A stretch of DNA of 38,408 nt from Myxococcales bacterium (GCA_947473045.1 CANJCO010000051.1:1-38408), one strand, 5' to 3'. Numbered from the stretch's first letter, positions 1-8,765 are shown. The notes: generated from the letters alone by a model not told the origin. Numbers and translations: made by a program.

Positions 1-13
1 ACACCCTGATAGT

Positions 14-130
14 AATTGGCGAAGCCAATTGCGTGGGGTGGGGACCCCGAAAAACCGCGTTTTTCGGGGCGGGGAGGTGCATACCTCCCCGAGATGAAAG
101 GCTAGCAGGCCGTTCTTCAACGGCCTGCTA
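14..130. repeat. Cluster of four consecutive hairpins in a gene-free left edge
   Basis: Four perfect inverted repeats follow one another with almost no spacing. They are AATTGGC/GCCAATT (14-20, 24-30, loop GAA), CCCCGAAAAA/TTTTTCGGGG (45-54, 60-69), GGGGAGGT/ACCTCCCC (71-78, 83-90) and TAGCAGGCCGTT/AACGGCCTGCTA (103-114, 119-130, loop CTTC). No reading frame with coding character crosses them. The array could be the 3' end of a structured RNA, a mobile-element terminus, or a stack of terminators for a gene lying left of the window. The sequence does not distinguish these options. The stems themselves are directly visible. Confidence 0.75.
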
Positions 131-313
131 AGGGAAGCCGAGAGGCTACCCGCCGAATATGGAGTCCGCGCTCAATTTCGAGCTCGATCCTCACGGAGCT
201 GGGTGGTGGGCGTTTGCCAGCGGCGACGACCCGATCGGAGCTCGCGCTGGACGCGGCTGCTCCCCGCTGCGTCGAGCGTTGGTGTTCGCATGCGCATGGT
301 AAGCTAAGGCGCC

Positions 314-1624
314 ATGGCGCGAAGGCTCAGCATTCTGGCTGCGATGTGTCTATCTGCCTGCTCCGACGAATATCAGCTCCCGCCGCTCGAGGCGGTCGAC
401 GCGAGCCTGACGCCACCCGGCGCAGACGCGAGCTTCGACGCGCAGCCAGACGTGGCGGACGCGGCCAGGCCCGTCGAGGCCGGCGTCGACGCGGCTTTCG
501 CGCCGTCGAAGTTCGATGTCAACCATCTGCTCGGGACAGGGCAAAGTCTCTCGGTCGGCTACGCCGGGACGCCGACGCTTTCGACAACCCAGCCGTTCGA
601 CAACCTGCGCTTCGTGACCGGCGTCATCGCGGGCGGCAGCGGCCTCACGTCGTTCGTCCCGCTCACCGAGGCGGGCACCGAGACGCTCTCATCGTCGCTC
701 GCCAACTTCGTCCGTGCCGGCGCCGCGCATCGCATGCTGGTGAGTGCGCACGGGGTCTCGGGCATCGCGTACTCCGGGATAAAGAAGGGCACGACCGCAT
801 ATGCCAACGGTCTCGCGCAGGTCAGCGCCGCCAAGGCTCTGTGCACCTCGCAGAAGCTCACCTACGTGGTCCGCGGCGTCACCAACGTGCACGGCGAGAG
901 CGATCACCTCGCAGGCAACACCGCCTACGCCTCCAACCTCGCGCAGTGGCAGCAGGACTACGAGACCGACGTGCGCGCGATCACGGCGCAGACGGAGCCG
1001 GTCCCGATGTTCCACACGCAGATGAGCTCGTGGACGAAGTATGGTCAGGCGACGAGCGCGATCCCAGCCCAGCAGCTCATGGCGACCGTGGGCAGCGGCG
1101 GCAAGCTCGTCCTCGTCGGTGCTAAGTACCACCTGCCCTATGCGCCCGACGGCGTGCACTTGACCAACCAGGGATACCGTCAGATGGGCGAAGACTACGC
1201 GAAGGCCTATCGTCGCGTCGTGCTCGAGGGGCAGCGCTGGGAGCCGCTACGCCCGACGTCGGTGACCCGCAACGCAAACGTGATCCGGATTGTGTTCGCG
1301 GTCCCTTCACCGCCAGTTGCATTCGACACGTCGCGGGTCGCACCCGCTGCCCACATGGGGTTCGAGTACACCGACGCCTCGGGCTCACCGCCGGCGATCG
1401 CCTCCGTCGCGCTCGACGGCCCCGACGCAGTGAAGATCGTGCTCGCGTCGACCCCGACGGGCGCGAACAAGCGCGTGCGGTACGCGTTTACCGGGGTCCC
1501 GGGAGCTTCAGCCGGACCGATGACCGGCCCACGCGGCAACCTGCGCGACTCCGACGCGACCCCATCTCCGCACGGCTATTCGCTCTACAACTGGGCGGTG
1601 CACTTCGACGAGGCTGTCCAGTAG
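314..1624 (+). CDS. Secreted SGNH/sialate O-acetylesterase-like lipoprotein
   Basis: The 436-residue protein starts at ATG 314, with AAGG a few bases upstream. The N-terminus is a lipoprotein signal ending LSAC (Cys16), followed by a low-complexity Asp/Ala/Pro linker to about residue 65. The catalytic part has the blocks of the SGNH hydrolase fold as used by sialate O-acetylesterase (DUF303-like) enzymes: GQS at 76-78 (nucleophile Ser78), HGESD at 193-197, and DGVH at 279-282 giving the Asp/His pair. Residues from about 310 to the end look like a beta-sandwich domain. It probably removes acyl groups from an extracytoplasmic polysaccharide, but the substrate cannot be read from the sequence. 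It stands alone, with a tRNA gene downstream. Confidence 0.8.
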   Translation: MARRLSILAAMCLSACSDEYQLPPLEAVDASLTPPGADASFDAQPDVADAARPVEAGVDAAFAPSKFDVNHLLGTGQSLSVGYAGTPTLSTTQPFDNLRFVTGVIAGGSGLTSFVPLTEAGTETLSSSLANFVRAGAAHRMLVSAHGVSGIAYSGIKKGTTAYANGLAQVSAAKALCTSQKLTYVVRGVTNVHGESDHLAGNTAYASNLAQWQQDYETDVRAITAQTEPVPMFHTQMSSWTKYGQATSAIPAQQLMATVGSGGKLVLVGAKYHLPYAPDGVHLTNQGYRQMGEDYAKAYRRVVLEGQRWEPLRPTSVTRNANVIRIVFAVPSPPVAFDTSRVAPAAHMGFEYTDASGSPPAIASVALDGPDAVKIVLASTPTGANKRVRYAFTGVPGASAGPMTGPRGNLRDSDATPSPHGYSLYNWAVHFDEAVQ

Positions 1625-1812
1625 CCGCCGCGGCGGCTCGAGCGTCGCATCGCGCGTTCGCGACGGGGCGACGGCGAGCGAAGCGTTTCCTCCGACGAAG
1701 CCCGCGGCAGTCCTCGACGGACCCAACGGACCGACCGCGATCCAAAGCGTGGTCACCCGCGAGGCGATCGGCACGGAGCCCGCTCCGGCCCGCCGCGGCT
1801 GGTCGCTCGGGC
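1625..1812. other. Intergenic spacer, nothing recognised
   Basis: GC-rich stretch between the SGNH lipoprotein stop and the tRNA promoter. I see no reading frame with credible start and composition, and no long stem-loop. Confidence 0.5.
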
Positions 1813-1841
1813 TTGACAAGATCGGCCCGATCCAGCAATTT
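1813..1841 (+). promoter_or_regulatory. Likely sigma-70 type promoter of tRNA-Ser(CGA)
   Basis: A perfect TTGACA (1813-1818) is followed by 17 bp and CAATTT (1836-1841), which keeps the second-position A and final T of a -10 element. The tRNA begins 8 bp further on. Spacing and position fit, but the -10 box is weak. Confidence 0.5.
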
Positions 1842-1848
1842 GCGCGGC

Positions 1849-1938
1849 GGAGAGATGTCCGAGTGGCCGAAGGTTCCTGATTCGAAATCAGGTGTGCCCG
1901 CGAGGGTACCAGGGGTTCGAATCCCCTTCTCTCCGCCA
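1849..1938 (+). tRNA. tRNA-Ser (anticodon CGA)
   Basis: The acceptor stem GGAGAGA (1849-1855) pairs with TCTCTCC (1928-1934). The anticodon stem CCTGA/TCAGG encloses loop TTCGAAA with anticodon CGA at 1883-1885, reading UCG serine codons. A long variable arm and a TTCGAAT T-loop are present, as expected for a class II serine tRNA. The discriminator is G, and CCA is encoded in the DNA (1936-1938), unlike the second serine tRNA of this window. Confidence 0.97.
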
Positions 1939-2054
1939 GTTTTGCGATTCTGAAATGCCGGGCCGTCTTTGGCCGAAATCGGCACCGTGGCGAACGCGTC
2001 AGAGCCGCCCGCGCGGCTGACGCGACGGCGTAAGACCGCTGCGTGCCGGGAACA

Positions 2055-3389
2055 CTACGGCGCCGGGTAGCTCGACAGCTTCACCGCGAAGACCGCGCGA
2101 CTTCCTGCGGCCTCCGACAAGCTCCACAGCCAGCCGCTTGCGCGATCGACCATCACGTCTTCCGGCGAATCCGCGAAGCCCGAAGTAGCGCTCTTGCCCG
2201 GAGCCGCACGGTAGAGCGCCCCGCCCGAGCCCGCCGGCGCGCTCGACGAGAGCAGGAAGAGGCCGTCATTCGCAGCGCCGCCCTGCATCTGCTTGTGGCT
2301 CGCGAAAAACGCCTCGGCCGGCCAGCTCCTCGCCTCCGCGGCTTGCGGAAGCCCCGTCGCCGCCAGGAGCGGCCAACGAAATATTTTGCCCGACAGCGGC
2401 GAGGCGCACGCGGCGCCGCTGCAGTATTCACCCGAGATGAGCGACGGCGGCGAGGTGCTTCGATCGAGCGACAACCACGAATAGATCGGGTTGCACGCCG
2501 ACTGATCGACCACGCTTCCAACTTGCAGCAGCACATATTTGTACAGGCCCGCGCGGCAGATCGTGGGCGTACAGCCGACCGTGTCCTGATCGACCGCAAC
2601 TTCGAGAATGCGGCTCATGTCGAACACGCGAATTCCCCTTCCGGTGTCGGCCACGAACAGCCAGTTGCCGAACCACACCATGCCGCCTGCGTGAACATTG
2701 ACGGGCACGAAATTCGGGCTCGCCGCGGTACCCGAAGGCTCGACCAGCAAGACGAACCGGTAGACGGGCGCGGCCGCGGTCGTCACGTCGACGAACGCGA
2801 TGCGCACCCCCTTTCCGAGCATCGCGTCTTCATAGAAGCTCACCAAAACCGCGCGCTTTCCGCCCACGAGTCCGGCCGGGTCGGCGTCCGGCGTCCCGGT
2901 GATCCCCTGGGGGATCCACGTGGTGGAGGCCTGATCGGCGGCGTTCCACGCGAAGGCGTAGGCGAGCCCCGCCGGCGAGCCCGCCACCTGATTCACCTTT
3001 GCGGCGGTTCGGTTCGCGTCGGCGAGCACGGCGCCGACGCTGACCTTTGTGCCCAACTTTTCGAGCGCAGCGACCACCGCTGGGTTCGCGGCGGGGCCGG
3101 GCCCCATGGGGAATGCGCATCGGTCGACGGCGCTGAGCCCGCTTCCCTCGGACAACGCTGCCGGCACCGAGGGGCAGGCGCTGGCCTTCGCTGCGCACGG
3201 ATCGGCTGCGTCCGGAGCAGCGGCTGCGTCGGTAGGGAGCCCGGGCGAAGCGTCGGGCGAGGCGCCCGAGTCAGGTCCGATGACAGCCGCGGCATCTGCA
3301 GCCGGGTCGACGCGCGAATCGGACGCGCAGGCGACGACGGCCAACGCCAGGCAGGCCGCGGTCGCACGCTGAGCCGATCGCCACACCAT
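2055..3389 (-). CDS. Secreted lipoprotein, probable beta-propeller-like protein of unknown function
   Basis: The 444-residue protein has a signal peptide ending VVAC (Cys21), then an Asp/Ala/Pro linker rich in PDA and PDSG. The mature part has short beta-rich segments, for example VWFGNWLFVADTGRG followed by IRVFDMSRIL, of the kind seen in secreted propeller-like proteins of actinobacteria and myxobacteria. There is no catalytic motif I recognise, and several Cys pairs suggest disulphides. It lies alone between two serine tRNA genes. It is a real gene by composition and signal peptide, but its role is unknown. Confidence 0.75.
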   Translation of the reverse strand: MVWRSAQRATAACLALAVVACASDSRVDPAADAAAVIGPDSGASPDASPGLPTDAAAAPDAADPCAAKASACPSVPAALSEGSGLSAVDRCAFPMGPGPAANPAVVAALEKLGTKVSVGAVLADANRTAAKVNQVAGSPAGLAYAFAWNAADQASTTWIPQGITGTPDADPAGLVGGKRAVLVSFYEDAMLGKGVRIAFVDVTTAAAPVYRFVLLVEPSGTAASPNFVPVNVHAGGMVWFGNWLFVADTGRGIRVFDMSRILEVAVDQDTVGCTPTICRAGLYKYVLLQVGSVVDQSACNPIYSWLSLDRSTSPPSLISGEYCSGAACASPLSGKIFRWPLLAATGLPQAAEARSWPAEAFFASHKQMQGGAANDGLFLLSSSAPAGSGGALYRAAPGKSATSGFADSPEDVMVDRASGWLWSLSEAAGSRAVFAVKLSSYPAP

Positions 3390-3461
3390 CGGCCCATGGT
3401 AGCGAATCGGGGCGTCGCTGTGAATCAGGGCGGCTTCGGGAGCCGGCTACCTGCTTGCTTG

Positions 3462-3487
3462 AAGCCCCCCGCTTTCGGCAGGGGCTT
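3462..3487 (-). terminator. Probable terminator of tRNA-Ser(GGA)
   Basis: The inverted repeat AAGCCCC (3462-3468) / GGGGCTT (3481-3487) lies just downstream of the minus-strand tRNA. On that strand it ends in CTTC rather than a T run, so a weak intrinsic terminator or a processing structure is likely. Confidence 0.45.
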
Positions 3488-3503
3488 TGGTGGTCGTGCG
3501 TTG

Positions 3504-3590
3504 CGGAGAGAGAGGGATTCGAACCCTCGGAACCCTTGCGAGCTCACATGATTTCCAATCATGCACCTTCGGCCACTCGGTCATCTCTCC
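3504..3590 (-). tRNA. tRNA-Ser (anticodon GGA)
   Basis: On the minus strand the acceptor GGAGAGA (3590-3584) pairs with TCTCTCC (3511-3505). The anticodon stem CATGA/TCATG encloses TTGGAAA, with anticodon GGA at 3556-3554, reading UCC/UCU. The long variable arm and T-loop TTCGAAT are typical of serine tRNAs. The discriminator G (3504) is followed by CAA, so the CCA end must be added post-transcriptionally. The D-arm region is identical to that of the CGA tRNA 1.6 kb away. Confidence 0.97.
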
Positions 3591-3657
3591 AATGAGGGGC
3601 GCCCGCTTGATAGCACGGGCAGCGCCCGCGTGGCACCGCAGTTTCGCGGCGCTGCGA

Positions 3658-5907
3658 TCAGCGGCCCCAAATTCGAAGTGCGGCGGTCAGCGCGGCGTCG
3701 GGCGCGACGTAGCCCGACCGCACCGCGGGCGCCTGCGCGACCTCCGCCGCCTTCGTCCGCAGCAGCGCATCGGTGAGCGGATAGTCACGGCTCACATCGC
3801 TGGCGCACGCAGGATCGACGTCAAAGTTGCAGATCGCGGCGCGCTCTACGCCGCCCGACAACACCAGCGATCCGAGGCGCAGCGATGCCCTCTGCCTCGC
3901 CGAAGTGGCCACGAGCATGCGATCATCCGGCGAGGCCGCGAGCGCGAGCACGTCCGCCCCGCCGAACGCCTGGGGCGGAGCAAGCCCGAGCGACGCGACG
4001 ACCGAGCGCGCGAGATCCGCCGACGACGTGGGCGCCGGCGAGCGCGTTCCGGCGAGCGCAGCGGCGCCCGGGTGCCTCACCACCAGCGGAATCGACAGGG
4101 CGGTCTCGTCGAGGGTCCCGTCGTCGCTGAACGGCACGTGCGCCGTTGCTGAAACCCCTACGTCGCCCGTGACGAACACAACGGTGTCGTCCTGATGTCC
4201 CGCGTCGCTCAGCGCCCGCAACAGGCGTCCGAGCGCGGCGTCGTGCTCGGCGACCGCGACCGCGAGCAGCGCCATCGATCGAATGCGGTCGGCGTCGCTG
4301 AAGCGCACGAGCGGCGGCACACGACGCGCCTTCGCGAGCACCTCCCCGGCGTGGCGCGGATCGATCGGACCGGAATAGCCTTCCGGGGGCAGCGTCTTGA
4401 GTGCATCGCCTGCGACATCCCACGGCGGATGGCCTCCGCGCGCGTGCACCAGCACCAAAAAGCGCTCCGCCTTGTGCTTGTCGATCCAGGCTGCCGCGTC
4501 GTCGAAGACGCGCGTCGCGGGCTGATCGGGCGAAGGCAGCAGCGATTCGAAGTCGACCCAGTCGCGATCGAAGCCGTAGGCCGCGCTCGTGGTGGGGTTC
4601 GCAGTGAACATCGCCGCCTGAATCCCCGCATCGCGCGCGGCTCGCGCCAGGGTTAGCGGCGCGTCTGCGAGCCTCAGCGCGTCGTCCTCGGCGCCGTGCT
4701 GCGGGGGCATCAGCCCGGTGATCAGGGAGCCGACCGATCCCGCGGCCCACGTCGTGGTCGCGCGGTGCCGCTCGAAGACCACTGCGCGCTTGGCGAACGC
4801 CTCCAGCGAGGGCGACGCGAGCGGACCGCCGTGAAGCGACAGCATCGACGGCGGCGTATCCCCGAGCACCACCACAACCGCGTTTCGAGCTCCCTGCAGC
4901 TTGTTCGGCAGCGACGACGGCGGCGCCACCACCCGCACGTCGCCGAGGAGCACCCGCGCCGAGCGCGAAGCGTTGGTCACCTCGATTTCCAGCGCGATCG
5001 CGCTTCCGGCAGCCTCCTCGGGGATCGCGACGACCAAGGGCCGCCACGTCTGTGCCGTAGCGTGCAGGCGTCCAAGCTCGATCGAAGGCGCGTGATCGCG
5101 CGCGATCCGAACCACGATTTCGGCCTCGCCGCGGCCGGCCACAGCCGCCGACAGCTGAGCGGTCGCCCCCTTCGGAAGCACGCCGACGCACCGCAAAAAG
5201 CCGGGCGTCGGCACGGAGAGCGCCCGCTTGGCGACCCCCGCAACCGTCTGCGCCACCACCGCGTCGGCGCGGGTCGGGGCGGAGTACGAAGCCTCGATGG
5301 GCGAGGCCCCGATGCGAATCCAGTCAATCTCCGCCACCGGGTCGGTCGACGATTTCGGTACGCCGTTGAAGCGGATCATCAAGTGCGCCGGCGCCGACGG
5401 AAGCGCCACGGAGGTGGAGCGCGCAGACACCACGCGCGTCTCGCCCTTCACGAGCGGCCACGTGCCTACGGCCTTGCCGTCGAGGTAGACCGTGGCGCTC
5501 TTCGCGGTGAGGCTGCGGATCCGGGAGTCGATGCTGATCTCGGGGCGTCCTGCGTCGGACGAAGCCGCACCGAACCCTGTTGAGAGCGGCAGAAAGCGCA
5601 GTGACAGCGTCCGCGACAGCGCGCGCTCCCAGCTCGCGCCATCACGCTCGACCGCGATCGTGGGCTCGCGCATCGCAAGCTCGCTTCGGGCCGCGCGCTC
5701 ACCGAGATCGAGCAGCAGGCCCTGATGACCAAGCGTGCACGACGCCGGGCGCTCAATCGGGTCCATCACCACCCTGAGAAGCGGCGCCGAAGCATCGGCG
5801 AGCTCAACGGGAGCGACGCCGACGGGGGCGGGCGCCGGGTCGCCACGACGGGTCGAGCAGCCGCCGGCCAACAGGGCCAGCACAAGCGCTGCGCGCGTGC
5901 GGTTCAC
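3658..5907 (-). CDS. Sulfatase-fold lipoprotein lacking the catalytic formylglycine site
   Basis: The 749-residue protein starts at GTG, overlapping by 4 bp (GTGA) the stop of the upstream receiver gene. It has a lipoprotein signal (LAGGC, Cys17), about 320 residues of beta-rich sequence, and then an alkaline-phosphatase-superfamily domain from about 341. Landmarks are one metal-type Asp (D350 in VVLGD), GSLITG (393-398) followed by PPQHG, a VFVTGDVG segment (577-584), and SIPLVVRHPG. The sulfatase signature C-x-P-x-R before S-L-L-T-G reads A388, G390, V392 here. The usual D-H of the metal site is D582-V583. A classical sulfatase reaction is therefore unlikely. A binding or signalling role, or use of a nearby Thr (384-386), remains open. 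Confidence 0.75.
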   Translation of the reverse strand: MNRTRAALVLALLAGGCSTRRGDPAPAPVGVAPVELADASAPLLRVVMDPIERPASCTLGHQGLLLDLGERAARSELAMREPTIAVERDGASWERALSRTLSLRFLPLSTGFGAASSDAGRPEISIDSRIRSLTAKSATVYLDGKAVGTWPLVKGETRVVSARSTSVALPSAPAHLMIRFNGVPKSSTDPVAEIDWIRIGASPIEASYSAPTRADAVVAQTVAGVAKRALSVPTPGFLRCVGVLPKGATAQLSAAVAGRGEAEIVVRIARDHAPSIELGRLHATAQTWRPLVVAIPEEAAGSAIALEIEVTNASRSARVLLGDVRVVAPPSSLPNKLQGARNAVVVVLGDTPPSMLSLHGGPLASPSLEAFAKRAVVFERHRATTTWAAGSVGSLITGLMPPQHGAEDDALRLADAPLTLARAARDAGIQAAMFTANPTTSAAYGFDRDWVDFESLLPSPDQPATRVFDDAAAWIDKHKAERFLVLVHARGGHPPWDVAGDALKTLPPEGYSGPIDPRHAGEVLAKARRVPPLVRFSDADRIRSMALLAVAVAEHDAALGRLLRALSDAGHQDDTVVFVTGDVGVSATAHVPFSDDGTLDETALSIPLVVRHPGAAALAGTRSPAPTSSADLARSVVASLGLAPPQAFGGADVLALAASPDDRMLVATSARQRASLRLGSLVLSGGVERAAICNFDVDPACASDVSRDYPLTDALLRTKAAEVAQAPAVRSGYVAPDAALTAALRIWGR

Positions 5908-8765
5908 GGCGCCGAAGCGTCGCCACGCGCGGAGTGCGAGTCGTGCGAGCGACGGGCGGACGCCGGCTGCGCGAGGTGCAAAGACGCGTGCGTGTGCGCG
6001 CTCTGCTCGTGCGGAGCGAGGGCCCGCGGCTGCGCGTCAGCCGCCGTCAACTCCTGCGGGTCCATCGCGAGCGGAGTCAGACCTGCATCGGCGGAAGCCG
6101 CCACCTGCTGCTCCGACGGCGGCGCGGCGGCGGGCTCGGCGATCGCCGACACCGCAACGACCTGCGGCGGGGCAGACGCAGGCGGCGCGGTCGAGGCGCG
6201 AACGCCCACCGCACCCAGGGCCACCAGCGCCACCAGCCCCACAACCCAGCGCCACGGACTCGCCGGCGACCTCATCGGCGGCGGCGCGAAGACCGGCGGC
6301 GCGGGCGTGCGCGTGGGACGGGCGCCGTCGTCGTCGGATGCGTCGAGGTCGATCGCCGTCATGTCGACGGCCGCGGGAACGGGCGCCGACGCGATGACCT
6401 CAGCCTCGTAGAGCGTCTCTACCTCGGTGGCCTCAGACACGAGCCTGGGAGCGCTGTCTGGAGCGGAACCGTCGACCGTGCGCTGACTCGGCCGCTGCGA
6501 AGGCGCCGCGGGCGCGATTTCGCTTCCGACAATGGCAAGCGCCGCCGCGACTGCGGCAGGCAGGCGATCTTCGCCCGACTCGTCGACCACACCCACGATC
6601 GCGCCGCGCGCACCGAGATCGCACAGCAGCTCTTCAAGGAGCGACGGGGACTCAGCGCCGTAGACGATGAGGTCGCGAACAAACGTGCCGCCAGCGAGGC
6701 GCTCGAGCAGCGCGCGCGTGGTGGCGGGCAGCACGACCCCGTAGGCGCGCACCGCTTCGTCATCGAGCTTCAGCCGCAAGCGCTGTTTCAGGGCGACGCC
6801 TGACGCGAGCGCCACCGCGCCCCTGGCAGCCGCGATCGGCGCGGCCGTGAGCTCGGCGAAGGTGCCGGTGCGCTCCGACTCGAAGTCCACCGATGATGCT
6901 GGCGCGATCACGAATCGACCCGCGCCGACGCCCAGAAGCGCCGCCATGGCGCGCGGACCGTGCGTGTATCCTGCATCAATCGAAGTACGGCTCACGCGCT
7001 TGGGTGCGCCGCCGCGAATTTCAAGTTCGTAGAGGCTGGAAGCGTCGCGAATCGACACGCGCGAATCGGGCCGCTGCGTGCAGACGAGCGACAGCAGCGA
7101 GTGCACCGTGAGCCCGTCGAGGCGGCCGCTCACTTCGCCGACGCCCTTCATGCGAGCCTCCACGCGAGCGCGCGGCCAGATCGCTTCGCGCACGCGGGCG
7201 AGCACCGCGCGACCGTCGCTTTCCTTGCGCATGTAGGCCGCGGCGCCTGCGCCGAGCTCCCGCATGCGCTGCAGGAGGTCTTCCTTCCACGACAGCAGAA
7301 TGACCGGAGTGTCGCGCAGCACGACGTCACGCTTGAGGGCGCGCGTCAGAGCGTAGCCGTCGAGCTTCGGCATGAGAATGTCGCTCAGCACGAGGTCCGG
7401 GCACACGCGCATCGCGAGCTCGAGCGCCGCTTCGCCGTCGGCCGCTTCGTGCACGACGCAGCCGCTTTCACGCAGCAAATCGGCCAAAAACCAGCGCACC
7501 GCCGGGTCGTCGTCCGCCACGACGATGCAGCGCCCTTCGAGCGCAACGTCGACAGCGGCGCCGCGGCCCCGGAAGCGCGCGCGATCGGAGCCTGCCGACT
7601 CGGGATCGAGCCACGGCGCGAGAATCGAAGCCCCCTCGGGGCCCCGGCCCGCAAAGCGAACCGCGCCCCCGGTTCGCGCAGTGACCACTTCGCGAACGCG
7701 CGCGATGGCACCCCACATCGCAGCCATCACCTCGGTGCCTTCGCCGAGCGACACGCGGTGGTTTCGTCCTGACGCATCCACCGACCCCGCCAGCGCGCGC
7801 TGAAGCTCGGCGGCCAGGCGCTCGCTCAGCTGTTCGAGGGTGGGATCACCCAGGGCGAGGCGCGCGGTTCGACCCTCGCAACTGGCCACAGCCGCCTCGC
7901 ACACGCTCCGCAGCGCCTCGCCGGCGCAGGGCATACGAATCACCTCGGCGACACCGAGCGCGAGAAACTTCGAGGCTCCAGCCTCGTCGAGGCCGCCCGC
8001 GACGACGATCGGAACCGACCAGGTGAGCGCATCTTCGCTCAGGGCGATCGCGAGCGCTTCGGCGCCCTGCAGCGCAGCATCCAGCACCAGGACGTCCGGC
8101 GCGAGCGCGCGCGTCATGGCGAGGGCGTCCTCGGCGCTGCCGGTGCGCTCCACATCGAGGGTGCGCGTGGCACGCGGGCTCTCTTCGCCGAGCGCTTCGG
8201 CGAGCGCGTCCGCGCCAACGACGAGCGCAGTGATCGGAGGCAACGCGATGCGCGAGGGCGCTGGCGCAGGCGGGGTCGGATGCGCCATCGCCGCCGAGGC
8301 GACAGTCGGCGCCGCAGCGGTCTTCTTCGCGCTCGGGGCAGAGGCGATCGCCGGCTTCACCGTCGCCGCCCGGGCGGGGATGGCCGACCGAACCTCGGGC
8401 GCTGGCGGAGAGACCGGAGCGCTCGACCAGGCCAGGTCGGCGAGCCCGTCGAGGGTCGTGGTGAGCGCCACGAGGCTGCGCGGATCGGGAGACGTCGACC
8501 CTTCACCGAGGCTTTTTTCAGCCTCCTTGAGCGCGAGGGCCATCGCGTCGAAGCGTAGCATCTTCGCCGACGCTCCCATGGCGTGCAGCTTCCGGCGGAG
8601 CGCGTCGCGCGGCGCCTTCGACTGCAAGTCCGCCTCGAGCGCGTTGAGGCTCACCCGCGCGTCGGCGATCTTGCGGCCGAGCGAAGCCACGAACTCTGCG
8701 CTGACCCCGCTGAGGCCCTGCGCGCTGCTTGCTCGATCCGACCCGCTCGATTGATGGCTCGCCAT
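5904..8765 (-). CDS. Membrane-anchored receiver protein with DUF4388/PATAN domain
   Basis: The 953-residue protein has these parts in order. Residues 20-115 are an Hpt-like helical region with a candidate His61. Residues 120-170 are an Ala/Pro linker. Residues 178-295 are a pseudo-receiver that keeps D229 but has lost the acidic pair and the late Lys (M278-P279). Residues 411-530 are a complete receiver (DDD 418-420, phospho-acceptor D462 in LSDILMP, S492, K514). From about 545 to 625 there is a DUF4388/PATAN-like domain beginning GRLDGLTVHSLLSLV. A transmembrane helix lies at about 838-857, and the last 95 residues form a His-containing low-complexity tail. No DNA-binding domain is visible. 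Its start is 78 bp from the divergent Eis-like gene, and it is coupled to the sulfatase-like gene. It probably relays a phosphorylation signal at the membrane. Confidence 0.8.
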   Translation of the reverse strand: MASHQSSGSDRASSAQGLSGVSAEFVASLGRKIADARVSLNALEADLQSKAPRDALRRKLHAMGASAKMLRFDAMALALKEAEKSLGEGSTSPDPRSLVALTTTLDGLADLAWSSAPVSPPAPEVRSAIPARAATVKPAIASAPSAKKTAAAPTVASAAMAHPTPPAPAPSRIALPPITALVVGADALAEALGEESPRATRTLDVERTGSAEDALAMTRALAPDVLVLDAALQGAEALAIALSEDALTWSVPIVVAGGLDEAGASKFLALGVAEVIRMPCAGEALRSVCEAAVASCEGRTARLALGDPTLEQLSERLAAELQRALAGSVDASGRNHRVSLGEGTEVMAAMWGAIARVREVVTARTGGAVRFAGRGPEGASILAPWLDPESAGSDRARFRGRGAAVDVALEGRCIVVADDDPAVRWFLADLLRESGCVVHEAADGEAALELAMRVCPDLVLSDILMPKLDGYALTRALKRDVVLRDTPVILLSWKEDLLQRMRELGAGAAAYMRKESDGRAVLARVREAIWPRARVEARMKGVGEVSGRLDGLTVHSLLSLVCTQRPDSRVSIRDASSLYELEIRGGAPKRVSRTSIDAGYTHGPRAMAALLGVGAGRFVIAPASSVDFESERTGTFAELTAAPIAAARGAVALASGVALKQRLRLKLDDEAVRAYGVVLPATTRALLERLAGGTFVRDLIVYGAESPSLLEELLCDLGARGAIVGVVDESGEDRLPAAVAAALAIVGSEIAPAAPSQRPSQRTVDGSAPDSAPRLVSEATEVETLYEAEVIASAPVPAAVDMTAIDLDASDDDGARPTRTPAPPVFAPPPMRSPASPWRWVVGLVALVALGAVGVRASTAPPASAPPQVVAVSAIAEPAAAPPSEQQVAASADAGLTPLAMDPQELTAADAQPRALAPHEQSAHTHASLHLAQPASARRSHDSHSARGDASAP

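Noticed and set aside
2043-3551. 502-codon open frame on plus strand
   Set aside because: It is antisense to the propeller-like lipoprotein, is dominated by Arg/Ala/Gly, has no domain, and also runs through the tRNA-Ser(GGA) region.
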